This document shows positions 24,910 through 60,494 of a DNA stretch of 64,000 nucleotides, piece after piece; position 1 is the first letter of the stretch; every line of letters begins with the position of its first letter. A program made the translations under genes and the position numbers. The notes under the pieces are model-generated. The model made no database searches, had not been told where the DNA came from, and was given only the letters and a program-made list of their open reading frames with translations. Source of the stretch: Eutrigla gurnardus (Eukaryota > Chordata > Actinopteri > Perciformes > Triglidae); assembly GCA_963514095.1 (NCBI GenBank), contig OY741265.1, positions 1,379,121 through 1,443,120 on the forward strand, read 5' to 3'.

Positions 24910-25555
24910 TGGATCTTTAACTCGACTCATTTTCATTTCTACTGGAAACTATTAACGTTTGTTTTACTGCTTATTATTTGGTAACATTTCAGAAAACAAA
25001 CCACTGTTTCAGTGTTATCAAAGTAGTTGCACACTAATTAATTACTATCAGTCGACCAATCGCAGCTCTAGTTCACTGAAGAGAACACTGTAGCATACGA
25101 TGGTTATTTGGTGACCTTTTGACCTCGGCTGCTCGGTGACCTTTTGGGGGCTCAGCCAATCGGAAACATTAATATCCATCGGTAATGGATATTAATTTGT
25201 GATTTAGAAATGTGTTCATCCAGCCTTTGTGAAGTATAGTTCTGCTTGTTTAATTCTTTATAAATAACATTCATCAATAATGAGATACGTTTAACAAATT
25301 AAACCTTTATTACTCAGACTAACGGGTTTCAATCAAAGTGGGGCTTCTGGTCAAAAATACAAACCAATCAGTTCTTTGATGATGCAACAGCCGAGAGTTT
25401 CCCATCATGCACTGGGTCAGTGGAGTGCAGCGGGACGTCTGTTTCCTGCTGTAATGTAAATAGTTGTCTGTTTGACCCGTTTACATGTCTGTCTGTACTT
25501 CCTGTCTGTCTGTGAGCACAGACAGACAGGTCCACTGAGCGAGTATAACCGTGGT
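24910..25555. other. ctsa-ralgapb intergenic spacer; no gene seen
   Basis: Unique-looking AT-rich sequence with no recognised exon or repeat array. The ralgapb promoter presumably lies at its right end. Confidence 0.5.
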
Positions 25556-25615
25556 GCATGCTGGGACATGTTGATACTGAAGTTTCCCAGCAGACCCTGA
25601 AGGCAGCAGCAGCAG
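25556..25615 (+). promoter_or_regulatory. ralgapb: Candidate noncoding first exon of ralgapb
   Basis: The sequence ends in gcagcagcag followed by a strong donor gtgagttc at 25616. The ralgapb start codon lies in an exon that begins after an acceptor at 28375, so an upstream untranslated exon is required. This is the best candidate by donor quality and position. The 5' end is unknown. Confidence 0.4.
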
Positions 25616-25719
25616 GTGAGTTCAAGTTTAGAGTTTTGACTTTCAGAGTGACCTGAGAGTGTTGGCTCACCTGCAGCTCACTCACCTGGACTCACCTGAG
25701 CAGGTAAGGCTCTTCATTC

Positions 25720-28000
25720 TGGCTGGACTGGGTTTACTGGTGTCTCAGCTGGACTGGGTTTACTGGTGTCTCAGCTGGACTGGGTTTACTGGTGTCTCAG
25801 CTGGACTGGGTTTACTGGTGTCTCAGCTGGACTGGGTTTACTGGTGTCTCAGCTGGACTGGGTTTACTGGTGTTTTAGCTGGACTGGGTTTACTGGTGTC
25901 TCAGCTGGTCTGGGTTTACTGGTGTTTTAGCTGGACTGGGTTTACTGGTGTCTCAGCTGGACTGGGTTTACTGGTCTTAGCTGGACTGGGTTTACTGGTG
26001 TCTCAGCTGGACTGGGTTTACTGGTGTTTTAGCTGGACTGGGTTTACTGGTGTCTCAGCTGGACTGGGTTTACTGGTGTTTTAGCTGGACTGGGTTTACT
26101 GGTGTCTCAGCTGGACTGGGTTTACTGGTCTTAGCTGGACTGGGTTTACTGGTGTTTTAGCTGGACTGGGTTTACTGGTGTCTCAGCTGGACTGGGTTTA
26201 CTGGTGTCTCAGCTGGACTGGGTTTACTGTTGTCTCAGTTGGACTGGGTTTACTGGTGTTTTAGCTGGACTGGGTTTAGTGGTGTCTCAGCTGGACTGGG
26301 TTCACTGGTCTTAGCTGGACTAGGTTTACTGGTCTTAGCTGGACTGGGTCTACTGGTGTTTTAGCTGGACTGGGTTTACTGGTCTTAGCTGGACTGGGTT
26401 TACTGGTCTTAGCTGGACTGGGTTTACTGGTGTTTTAGCTGGACTGGGTTTACTGGTCTTAGCTGGACTGGGTTTACTGGTCTTAGCTGGACTGGGTTTA
26501 CTGGTGTTTTAGCTGGACTGGGTTTACTGGTGTCTCAGCTGGACTGGGTTTACTGGTGTCTCAGCTGGACTGGGTTTACTGGTCTTAGCTGGACTGGGTT
26601 TACTGGTCTTAGCTGGACTGGGTTTACTGGTGTTTTAGCTGGACTGGGTTTACTGGTCTTAGCTGGACTGGGCTTACTGGTGTCTCAGCTGGACTGGGTT
26701 TACTGGTGTTTTAGCTGGACTGGGTTTACTGGTGTTTTAGCTGGACTGGGTTTACTGGTCTTAGCTGGACTGGGCTTACTGGTGTCTCAGCTGGACTGGG
26801 TTTACTGGTGTTTTAGCTGGACTGGGTTTACTGGTGTCACAGCTGGACTGGGTTTACTGGTCTTAGCTGGACTGGGTTTACTGGTGTTTTAGCTGGACTG
26901 GGTTTACTGGTGTCTCAGCTGGACTGGGTTTACTGGTCTTAGCTGGACTGGGTTTACTGGTGTTTTAGCTGGACTGGGTTTACTGGTGTCTCAGCTGGAC
27001 TGGGTTTACTGGTGTTTTAGCTGGACTGGGTTTACTGGTGTCTCAGCTGGACTGGGTTTACTGGTGTCTCAGCTGGACTGGGTTTACTGGTGTTTTAGCT
27101 GGACTGGGTTTACTGGTGTCTCAGCTGGACTGGGTTTACTGTTGTCTCAGTTGGACTGGGTTTACTGGTGTTTTAGCTGGACTGGGTTTAGTGGTGTCTC
27201 AGCTGGACTGGGTTCACTGGTCTTAGCTGGACTGGGTTTACTGGTCTTAGCTGGACTGGGTTTACTGGTGTTTTAGCTGGACTGGGTTTACTGGTCTTAG
27301 CTGGACTGGGTTTACTGGTGTCTCAGCTGGACTGGGTTTACTGGTCTTAGCTGGACTGGGTTTAATGGTGTTTTAGCTGGACTGGGTTTACTGGTCTTAG
27401 CTGGACTGGGCTTACTGGTGTCTCAGCTGGACTGGGTTTACTGGTGTCTCAGCTGGACTGGGTTTACTGGTCTTAGCTGGACTGGGTTTACTGGTGTTTT
27501 AGCTGGACTGGGTTTACTGGTGTCTCAGCTGGACTGGGTTTACTGGTGTTTTAACTGGACTGGGTTTACTGTTGTCTCAGTTGGACTGGGTTTACTGGTG
27601 TTTTAGCTGGACTGGGTTTAGTGGTGTCTCAGCTGGACTGGGTTCACTGGTCTTAGCTGGACTGGGTTTACTGGTCTTAGCTGGTCTTGGTTTACTGGTG
27701 TTTTAGCTGGACTGGGTTTACTGGTCTTAGCTGGACTGGGCTTACTGGTGTCTCAGCTGGACTGGGTTTACTGGTGTCTCAGCTGGACTGGGTTTACTGG
27801 TCTAAGCTGGACTGGGTTTACTGGTCGTGGCTGGACTGGGTTTACTGGTCTTAGCTGGACTGGGCTTACTGGTCTTAGCTGGACTGGTTTACTGGTCTCA
27901 GCTGGACTGGGCTTACTGGTGTCTCAGCTGGACTGGGATTACTGGTGTCTCAGCTGGACTGGGTTTACTGGTGTCTTAGTTGTACTGGGTTTACTGGTGC
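25720..28000. repeat. 26-bp minisatellite in the first intron of ralgapb, about 90 copies
   Basis: Units alternate among ggtgtctcagctggactggg plus tttact (26 bp), a ggtgtttt variant of the same length, and a 24-bp ggtctt variant. The order of variants is duplicated in blocks, for example around 26870-27240 and 27400-27660. The 5' half of most units is acceptor-like (ctcag or ttag before ctgg). ORFs rich in WTGFTG and LGLLV are repeat artefacts. Confidence 0.96.
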
Positions 28001-28337
28001 CAGTTGTCCAATGTGGACGTGGGGGGCTCAGATCACCTCTGGATGTGGTCTGAGGGATCGGATCTCAGTGCATTCACACCTGTACTCATAGCTGTCCACC
28101 TGTAATCGGAACTGGAGGTGTGCAGTTTGAAAGATGTGGTTGTACTATCCAGGTGCATTATGGGAAATGTAGGATCCAGTGTTTTTGGACTGGAAGTTAG
28201 GATATCACATTTAGTTTGTCTCACACAACATTTACTGAATGCAAGAAACGCAGTGAAGCACAGGAGTGACCTTTAACCTGACTGAATAACAAACACCTTT
28301 TAAACAGCTTAAAAAAACACTTGTTTACTTATTAAAC

Positions 28338-28373
<36 letters not shown>

Positions 28374-28397
28374 AGGTGAGCAGCGATTGGCGGGGCC

Positions 28398-41482
<13,085 letters not shown>

Positions 41483-41704
41483 CCTTTGACCTTTAGCTCT
41501 CTGACTGCTATTGGGCACAGTTTATAAAGTGCCCATATTCAGCTTGGTGTTGGTGGGAGGGGTCAAACTAACACAGGACCCAGGAGATCCCTGTTCAAGT
41601 CCCAGAAGAAATATTTATTTATTTTGTCACATCAGTTGTTCCAATCATAATTCCTCCTGTTACACGGTTTTCTGTGACAACATGATGATGTCACCTGCAG
41701 GTTT

Positions 41705-41710
41705 AATAAA
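41705..41710 (+). terminator. ralgapb: Polyadenylation signal of ralgapb
   Basis: AATAAA about 220 bp after the ralgapb stop codon, followed by a TG-rich stretch (tctgtgtgtgtcctg). Confidence 0.8.
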
Positions 41711-41734
41711 CTGTGTGAAAACCTCTCTGCTCAC

Positions 41735-42235
41735 AGTGGTCTCTGTGTGTGTCCTGTAGAAACCTCACGTTCTGATTGGTCCTCTGGTGTGATGTCATCC
41801 CCTCAAAGGGGCTTTATGGAGCACCAATCATTCAAATAACATGTTCATAATGTTATATATTTGTATGAGCCAATCCCTGCCTCCTCCTTGTGACGTCACA
41901 GCCCGTGGCGCTGTCTCTCCCATGAATCCACCTGCCTCTCCTCTGGTTGTCATGGCTACCACCTTCAGCTTATTTGCGGTTGCTGTGGTGATGGGCAGAG
42001 AGATGAAGATCTTTTTCCTGTTTCTTTTCACTAGCTGACCAAATTGATAATCTGATCGGAGTTTTTTTTTTTTTGTAAAGCACTGAAGCGTCTGTAAACA
42101 GATCAATAACGTCGGTGACGTCACCTCACTTCCCTTTTGTGCGGGAAGTCGGTGAGGAGAAAAAAAATCTGCTGATCAGCCAATCTGCTGCCTGTCTGCC
42201 GCTCTGCGGGTGTTGTTTTCCTCCATCCTGTCTCT
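41735..42235. other. ralgapb-kcnq2 spacer and kcnq2 promoter/5' UTR region
   Basis: No exon was recognised before the kcnq2 leader. CT-rich sequence from about 42215 to 42275 precedes a GC-rich leader. The kcnq2 promoter presumably lies within this roughly 500-bp interval. Confidence 0.5.
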
Positions 42236-42281
42236 CCTGTCTCTCCTCCTCCTCCTCCTCCGCTCCTCCGCAGCAGCAGCG

Positions 42282-42335
42282 ATGCTCCCGCCGGGCCTGG
42301 CCGCCTTACGCGCTCCGTCTGCGGGCTGGCAGTAG
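42282..42335 (+). CDS. Upstream ORF in the kcnq2 5' leader (17 codons)
   Basis: ATG at 42282 (context cagcgatgc, G-rich but no purine match beyond -3) opens a 17-codon frame (MLPPGLAALRAPSAGWQ) ending in TAG at 42333-42335. This is 29 bases before the kcnq2 start at 42365. If the leader is transcribed from further upstream, this short frame could lower kcnq2 translation. Nothing shows that the peptide itself is functional. Confidence 0.45.
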   Translation: MLPPGLAALRAPSAGWQ

Positions 42336-42364
42336 ATTGGCAGCTCGGAGCAGGTCCCTCCGTC

Positions 42365-53280
<10,916 letters not shown>

Positions 53281-53489
53281 AGCCGAACCAGAGCAGAACC
53301 AGCAGAACCAGAGCAGAACCAGCAGAACCATTACAACAGTAATCCAAATATGAACCAAACCTTTAAAACCAGTAACTTTTAAACACCAGCTGGAGTTACA
53401 GAGTGAAGCATTATGGGAACTGTGACGGGCACAAAGCACAGCCTGGCTTAACCTGTACAGCCAATGTTTGTTCTCACTTTCACCACTGG

Positions 53490-53990
53490 GACACACTCGC
53501 ACCTGATTGGTTCACAGCTGGGACACACTCTCACCTGATTGGTTCACAGCTGGGACACACTCGCACCTGATTGGTTCACCACTGGGACACACTCGCACCT
53601 GATTGGTTCACAGCTGGGACACACTCTCACCTGATTGGTTCACAGCTGGGACACACTCTCACCTGATTGGTTCACAGCTGGGACACACTCGCACCTGATT
53701 GGTTCACTGCTGGGACACACTCGCACCTGATTGGTTCACCGCTGGGACACACTCTCACCTGATTGGTTCACTGCTGGGACACACTCTCACCTGATTGGTC
53801 ACTGCTGGGACACACTCTCACCTGATTGGTTCACTGCTGGGACACACTCACACCTGATTGGTTCACTGCTGGGACACACTCTCACCTGATTGGTTCACTG
53901 CTGGGACACACTCTCACCTGACTGGTGCACTGCTGGGACACACTCACACCTGATTGGTTCACTACCGGGGCGAGCTCACACCTGATTGGT
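53490..53990. repeat. 32-bp minisatellite in the kcnq2 3' region, about 15 copies
   Basis: Unit cacctgattggttcacagct plus gggacacactct, starting about 210 bp after the kcnq2 stop and so probably within its 3' UTR. Each unit on the minus strand has a donor-like caggtgaga or caggtgcga. Confidence 0.95.
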
Positions 53991-53999
53991 TGCTTGTGT

Positions 54000-55850
54000 C
54001 CCTGTTTAAGACGCGTCTAAACACAATTATCAGTGTCACTTAGCCTCACTCCACTGTTAAATCTGATTTGTTTTTTTTTTGTTTTTAAATAACGTCTGTT
54101 TGTTTGCTTGCTGTCTTTACTTTTATGTCTGGAGCTCAAACACAGAATCAACCTGAACTGTTAACCAACTCTGCTATGACCTTGTTTGTTTTGTCTGCCC
54201 TCTAGTGGCAGAGAGCTGCAATGACCGAGACTGAACCGGTGCAGTGAGTTTACAAAATCACCATAGACCCAAACAGGATTCCTAAAAAATGACTTTTAAT
54301 ACGCAATAAAATCTCATTCTGGTCTTAACTCGTTAATGTTAGTTAATGATAGTTAGCTATCAGCTCTCCTTTGAACTGGGTTACTAAGTAGTGAGCTAAT
54401 TAGCTAGTAAGCCTGACATGTTAATGTTTCATGTCGTGTTTGGAAAGTTGATAAAAAGACATGAAATCACGCAAAAATGAATCACTAGAAAGACCTGCTG
54501 CCTGGCTTCAGCTGCTGAGCTGTGATTGGACGACTGGCCATCGGGGGAGTGGTTTAGTAAATGGTCAGTTCGGATGACGACTTTTCGGTATGAGCAGCGT
54601 TAACAAATCAGAATAACGATAATTACTCCGACATGACGTCATAAAAACATTAATATACATATAATATAAGGATTGCCAACAGTTACTTATTTTATAATCA
54701 ATATTCATTAGTAAACCCCAACTGCTGATTAAATAACCCAGCGACAGGAATGTAAATGATACTGAAGAGGATTTGTTCACAGAGATGAGCAGATCGGTCC
54801 AGCAGGGGGCGGTCAGGAGGATCTGTCTCTCTTCAGGAAACCAAAATAAGACGAACAAAACCAAAACAAGTTATTTTTCGTTGCTTTGAACAAAGAGTTT
54901 CTGACCAGCAGGGGAGCTGAAAAACTAAAGCTGTCCTGAGGGGGGCGGGGGAGGCGTTGTCGTTAAGCCCCGCCCCCAGAAACCCCATCTATGCGGAGTA
55001 AGACTGTTGACCTTCTGTTTATCGCTGTATGGAAATCTGATCAATCAGCTAAGGATCAATGTCTCTCCTTTGCTTGACCCATGGAAGAGACTCATTCACT
55101 GATGTGCTGCCTGTTGACTCGCTTTAATGCATCCATACATCTTATCTACTGTTTCCATGGAGACCGTCAGTTTCAAAACAAAGGAATTCAAACAGTCGTC
55201 TTTGTTTTGTAATAAATTTGTTTTTTTCAGAAGTAAAACTGAAAGTATTACAGTAATTATTTAATCAATGTTTAAATAAAATCATCTGTCCGTCATCTGA
55301 CTGACTGAACAACTTTACATTGTGGTGTTCAGACATCCAGAACGGGTCTAAACCACCTGATGATATTTGTTACCATGGTTACCATCTGTCACTAAATCTT
55401 ACTCTCGTTTGACACAAACTGTATGTTTATACAGATCATTTCCTGTTTGATTGTATTTCAATATTAATTAAAAACCTTTAACCACATGAGCCATCTGCAG
55501 TGTTTTATGACATTTCATTACACAATGAAGTATATCTGTGTCCTTATGAGTATTTCTGATTGCTGATAAAGTACATCTGACCTTTACTCAGAGTCTCTTT
55601 GGTTGTCTTGATGTGAGCTCCTCAGCCTGACAGACAACAGAGTTCTCAACCTGCAAATTAAGTTGTTCTGACACTACAACTGAAATCTGTCACCTGTAAT
55701 AAATGCAGTGTTCCAGTCATGTTTCATTATGTGCTGCATTCATGTAAAATGGGAGAGAATTATTCTACTGTGCATGTATTTACTTTTTTTATGAGTTTTT
55801 TCAACATACAAGACTATGACTTTTACTTAATTACTTTTTGTGACTTTTTT
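54000..55850. other. kcnq2 3' UTR and downstream spacer; no gene seen
   Basis: Unique AT-rich sequence. AATAAA at 54305-54310 is a possible kcnq2 poly(A) signal, and others occur further on. No exon was recognised on either strand. Confidence 0.5.
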
Positions 55851-57800
55851 CAACATATAACACGACATACGAAAAAAGTCATAGGAAATATGTCAAAAAG
55901 TAATGATAAAGTTATAGTACTGTATGTTGAAAACACTCATAAAAAAGTAATCATATAGCCTAGTATGTTGAAAAAAGTAAAAAAAAAGTAATCGTATAGT
56001 AAGTTGAAAAAAGTAAAAAAAGTAAAAAAAAGTAAATTGTACAGTAAGTTGAAAAGTCATAAAAAAAGTTATTGTACAATAACTCGAAAAAGAAAAAAAA
56101 AAGTCACAGCGGGCTACAGTATGTCAAAGTTTTAAAGAAGCAATGGTACAGTTGTCGAAAAAAGTCATAAAAAAATTAATTGTACAATAAATGGAAAAAG
56201 TTTAAAAAAAAAGTCAGTACAGTATGTCCAAAAAAAGTTTTAAAAAAGAAATTGTATAGTAAGTCGAAAAAAGTAATAAAAAAAGTAAACGTATAGTAAG
56301 TTGAAAAAAGTATTACACAGCAGGCTACAGTATGTCAAAGTTTTAAAGAAGTAATGGTACAGTTTTTGAAAAAAGTCATAAAAAAATTAATTTGTACAAT
56401 AAATCGAAAAAGTAAAAAAAAAAAGTCAGTACAGTATGTCCAATAAAAGTTTTAAAAAATAAATTGTATAGTAAGTCGAAAAAAGTAATAAAAAAAGTAA
56501 TCGTATAGTCAGTTGAAAAAAGTAAAAAAACAAAAATCGTATCGTAGTCAAAAAAAGTAAAAAAAAAAGTAATCGTATAGTAAGTTGAAAAAAGTAAAAA
56601 AAAGTAAACGTATAGTAAGTTGAAAAAAGTATTACACAGCAGGCTACAGTATGTCAAAGTTTTAAAGAAGTAATGGTACAGTTGTCGAAAAAAGTCATAA
56701 AAAAAGTATTGTACAATAAATGGAAAAAGTAAAAAAAAAGTCAGTACAGTATGTCCAAAAAAAGTTTAAAAAAAGAAATTGTATAGTAAGTCGAAAAAGT
56801 AATAAAAAAAGTAATCGTATAGTAAGTTGAAAAAAGTAAAAAAAAAAAAAAATCGTATCGTAGTAAAAAAAAGTAAAAAAAAAAGTAATCGTATAGTAAG
56901 TTGAAAAAAGTAAAAAAAAAGGAAATTGTATAGTAAGTTGAAAAAAGTAAAAAAAAAGTAATCGTATAGTAAGTTGAAAATATTAAAAAAAAAAGTAAAT
57001 CATACAGAATGTCGAAAAAAGCAAAAAAAAAAGTCAGTACAATAAGTCGAAAAAGTAAAAAAAAGTAATCGTATAGTAAGTCGAATAAAGTAATTGTATA
57101 GTAAGTTTAAAAAGTTTTAAAAAAGTAATCGTATGGTAAGTCCATCCATCCATTGTCATCCATTGCAGGGTACACCCTGGACAGGACCGTATGGTAAGTT
57201 GAAAAAAGTAAAAAAAAAAGTAATTGTATAGTAAGTTGAAAAAAGTAATCGTATAGTAAGTTGAAAAAAGTAATTGTATAGTAAGTTTAAAAAGTTTTAA
57301 AAAAGTAATCGTATGGTAAGTCCATCCATCCATTGTCATCCATTGCAGGGTACACCCTGGACAGGACCGTATGGTAAGTTGAAAAAAGTAAAAAAAAAGT
57401 AATTGTATAGTAAGTTGAAAAAAGTAATCGTATAGTAAGTTGAAAAAAGTAAAAAAAAGTAATTGTATAGTAAGTTGAAAAAAGTAATCGTATAGTAAGT
57501 TGAAAAAAGTAAAAAAAAGTAATCGTATAGTAAGTTGAAAAAAGTTTTAAAAAGTAATCGTATAGTAAGTTGAAAAAAGTTAAAAAAAAAAATTGTTTCG
57601 TAAGTCGGAAAAAGTAAAAAAAAAGTAATCGTACAGTAAGTCGAAAAAAGTAAAATAAAGTAAATCGTACAGTAAGTTGAAAAAAGTCATAAAAAATTAA
57701 TCGTATAGTAAGTCGGAAAAAGGAAAAAAAAGTAATCGTATAGTAAGTCGAAAAAAGTTTTTAAAAAAGTAACCGTATAGTAAGTCGAAAAAGTAAAAAA
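55850..57800. repeat. A-rich higher-order tandem repeat of about 2 kb
   Basis: Basic units of about 30-40 bp of the form gtaatcgtatagtaagttga followed by A-rich runs (aaaaagtaaaaaaa). Larger blocks recur: one beginning ggctacagtatgtcaaag near 56110, 56323 and 56642, and one containing tccatccatccattgtcatc and gcagggtacaccctggacag at 57140 and again 180 bp later at 57320. ORFs on the minus strand (Phe/Tyr-rich) are artefacts. Confidence 0.93.
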
Positions 57801-58001
57801 AATAAAAGTCATAGTCACTATATATAATGCCCTAAATGTAATGTCATGTATAGTAGTCAAACTAAACTATGACTTTTACATTTATAATGGAACATGAATG
57901 GAGACATCGCTCTTTTCATTGTGAATGTTTTGAGGAACATATAGTCGCAGCACCGTGTTTCCACTCGGACGTGTTTTGGAGGCGCACCCACACACTTTAC
58001 G

Positions 58002-59026
58002 ATGGCAGCGTCTTCTCCGAGCAGCGCTGCTGTTGAAGACATCACCGATCCGGGAGCCGCTCCCTTCGGCAACTTCATTAACTACTACAGCTTCAACCCC
58101 CCGGAGAACCGCCTGAGGCTGATCCCGACCTCCTTACTCCGGGATCTGGATCCCAGCGAAGACCGGCCCACCACGCTGATCCTGGACGTGGGCTGTAATT
58201 CAGGGGTACGTGACGTCATGTTGGACCGGAATAATCTCCGTGTGTGACCGAAGTCTGAGCGTTCATAATCAAACTCTGACGTCACGTTAAGTGATTGAAT
58301 AACGATTAGGTTAAACTCGAGCGCTGTACGTGCTGCCTTCACGTGCTCCTCGGAAAAAAAACACTTCCCACGTGTGAATCAAGACAAAATACATCTGTAA
58401 ATATTAAATATAAACATCTGTCAATATAACGCAGGTGTCCCCTTCTTTTGTTTCCCCCGTGTGAATGTCAGGAACTGAGTGTTGCCTTCTACAAGCACCT
58501 GGTCCAGGATCACCTGTTCCAGGAGGGCTCGGATCAGAGGAAAGTGAACCTCCTGGGCTTCGACTTGGACGAGACGCTGATTCAGCGGGCTCAGCAGAAC
58601 AACCCTCTGCCCGGCAGCATCTCCTTCATCGCCCTGGACGTCACCGAGAAGGACTCGGACCAGCTCCGGGACTACCTGGACCGGCACGGCTGCGCCCGCT
58701 TCCACCTGAGTCTGTGCCTGGCCGTCACCATGTGGGTCCACCTGAACCACGGCGACGCCGGCCTGCTGCGGCTGCTGTCTCGGCTGGCCTCCCTCAGCCA
58801 GCACCTTCTGCTGGAGGCGCAGCCGTGGAAGTGCTACCGGTCGGCGGCCCGCCGGCTGAGGAAGCTGGGCCGCTCGGACTTCGACCACTTTAAGACCCTG
58901 GACCTGCGCGGGGACGTGGCCGGACACGCCCGGGACCACCTGGAGACCCGCTGCGGCATGGAGCTCATCCAGAGCTTCGGCAGCACCGCGTGGGACCGGC
59001 AGCTGCTGCTCTTCAAACGGAGATGA
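58002..59026 (+). CDS. bcdin3d: RNA 5'-monophosphate methyltransferase (Bin3-domain)
   Basis: Two exons, 58002-58205 and 58472-59026, give 252 aa (human 292, longer at the C-terminus). The family uses S-adenosylmethionine to methylate RNA 5'-monophosphates, chiefly cytoplasmic tRNA-His, with pre-miRNAs also reported. Visible features are GAAPFGNFINYYSFNPPENRL, the SAM-binding motif I LDVGCNSG (residues about 61-68, split from ELSVAFYKH by the intron), MWVHLNHGD, and the strongly conserved QPWKCYRSAARRLRKLG and FDHFKTL blocks. The C-terminus ends at LLLFKRR, where the human protein carries a further tail. The second exon is unusually GC-rich. The ATG lies at the end of a short leader directly downstream of the A-rich repeat. 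A 17-bp minisatellite starts 26 bp after the stop. Confidence 0.95.
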
Positions 59027-59049
59027 ACCTCGGGGACGGAGGTCTGCAC

Positions 59050-59238
59050 CACGCACCTGTCCCACCACGCACCTGTCCCACCACCCACCTGTCCCACCAC
59101 GCACCTGTCCCACCACGCACCTGTCCCACCACCCACCTGTCCCACCACGCACCTGTCCGACCACGCACCTGTCCCACCACCCACCTGTCCCACCACGCAC
59201 CTGTCCCACCACCCACCTGTCCGACCACCCACCTGTCC
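59050..59238. repeat. 17-bp minisatellite in the bcdin3d 3' UTR, about 11 copies
   Basis: Unit ccaccacgcacctgtcc with ccacccacc and gaccacgc variants. Long ORFs on all strands are repeat artefacts. Each unit reads caggtgcgt or caggtgggt on the minus strand. Confidence 0.95.
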
Positions 59239-59643
59239 CGGTTGTGTTTCTGGTGCTTTCTGAAACGACCGGTTCTTAAAACTACACCCGACCGGACCAA
59301 CCGGTTCACGACACCGGCTCGGATGGAGACAGTGAGACAGGACCGGTATGCTACGGGAGGGGAGACAGGTGTTAGGGTCACAGCAACTTTCTGTATGAAG
59401 TCGACAGTTGTCTTCATTTTGGACGCTCAAGTCACTGATTACTTTTCCTGACAAACATTCAGTGAAGAAGAGACCGGGGTCTGAGCCAATCAGACGAAGG
59501 CCCGCCCCTACCCGAGGCAGAGCTTTTGTCTCGAGCATTTTTTTTGGAATCGAGTTACTCGAGTAGTCGTATCGTAGATCGTTTATGACAGGGAGCACCT
59601 TCCAATTATTTTATTATGGATTCATCTGCAGATTTATTTACTC

Positions 59644-59649
59644 AATAAA
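59644..59649 (+). terminator. bcdin3d: Candidate polyadenylation signal of bcdin3d
   Basis: AATAAA about 620 bp after the stop. A second AATAAA lies at 59871-59876. Either could serve, as could both. Confidence 0.5.
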
Positions 59650-60019
59650 TCATTTTGATCATAAAGTTGCAGAAAATAGAAAAGAATGTCGATGAGTTTG
59701 GTTTCAACAGCTCGAGATGTAGTTTTCGAACGTCATGTTTTGTCCAACCAACAGAATATAAAATGGTATAAAACAGAAATCCTCACATTTAATTGATCAT
59801 CAACATGTTTTCCAGTTCAAGAAATCGTTGCAGCTCAAGAGGAACATTTACATGAAGAGTTTGTCCTACAAATAAAACCTTAAGCTTAACCCAGTGATGT
59901 GTTAAGTATTAAAATGTTGAAAGAGATAACCTGGTCACACACCGTTAACGTTTCCATTCATGTAAAATGTTCCGACTTCCTTCCACACAACGCAGAACAA
60001 CGCAACAAACTCATTTTCA

Positions 60020-60462
60020 TCATTTTAATTACAGAATACTAAAAATAACATTACATAAAATGTCTTTTTAAAAGAAACCATTGAATATTACAAAGGTTGT
60101 AAATTTTTTGTAAAGTTAGGATATAAAATCTTTGAACAGTGGTGCATAATTGAAAAGAAAAATAATTCTCATAAAATGTATATATTAACTGTTCTACTAC
60201 ATAAAAAATGAGATGGACACAAATCGCAGACAGACGAGATGAGTTGACACCGCCGTCACCGCAGCGAGCTCTCCTTTCACAGGAAGAAAGACTTGAGATG
60301 CACACACACACACACACAGCAGCCAATCAGCTCAGTCCTCAAGTCAGCCAATCAGCTCAGTCCTCAAGTAGGTCTATGTTCCCAAAAAAACAGAGGAGGG
60401 AGGAGGGGGGGGGGGACTAACGAGCTCCAGACAACAAAAAAGTGACTTGGTGACTGCTCCCA

Positions 60463-60494
<32 letters not shown>

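Noticed and set aside
25659..28053. ORFs with WTGFTG/LGLLV repeats
   Set aside because: A frame through the 26-bp minisatellite, with no conserved domain and no start or splice context.
54000..57800. An unannotated gene in the kcnq2-bcdin3d gap
   Set aside because: Only AT-rich unique sequence and repeats. No exon with both splice sites and a recognisable peptide.
58421..59598. Minus-strand ORFs of 254-263 codons overlapping bcdin3d
   Set aside because: Shadows of the GC-rich bcdin3d exon and the following minisatellite.
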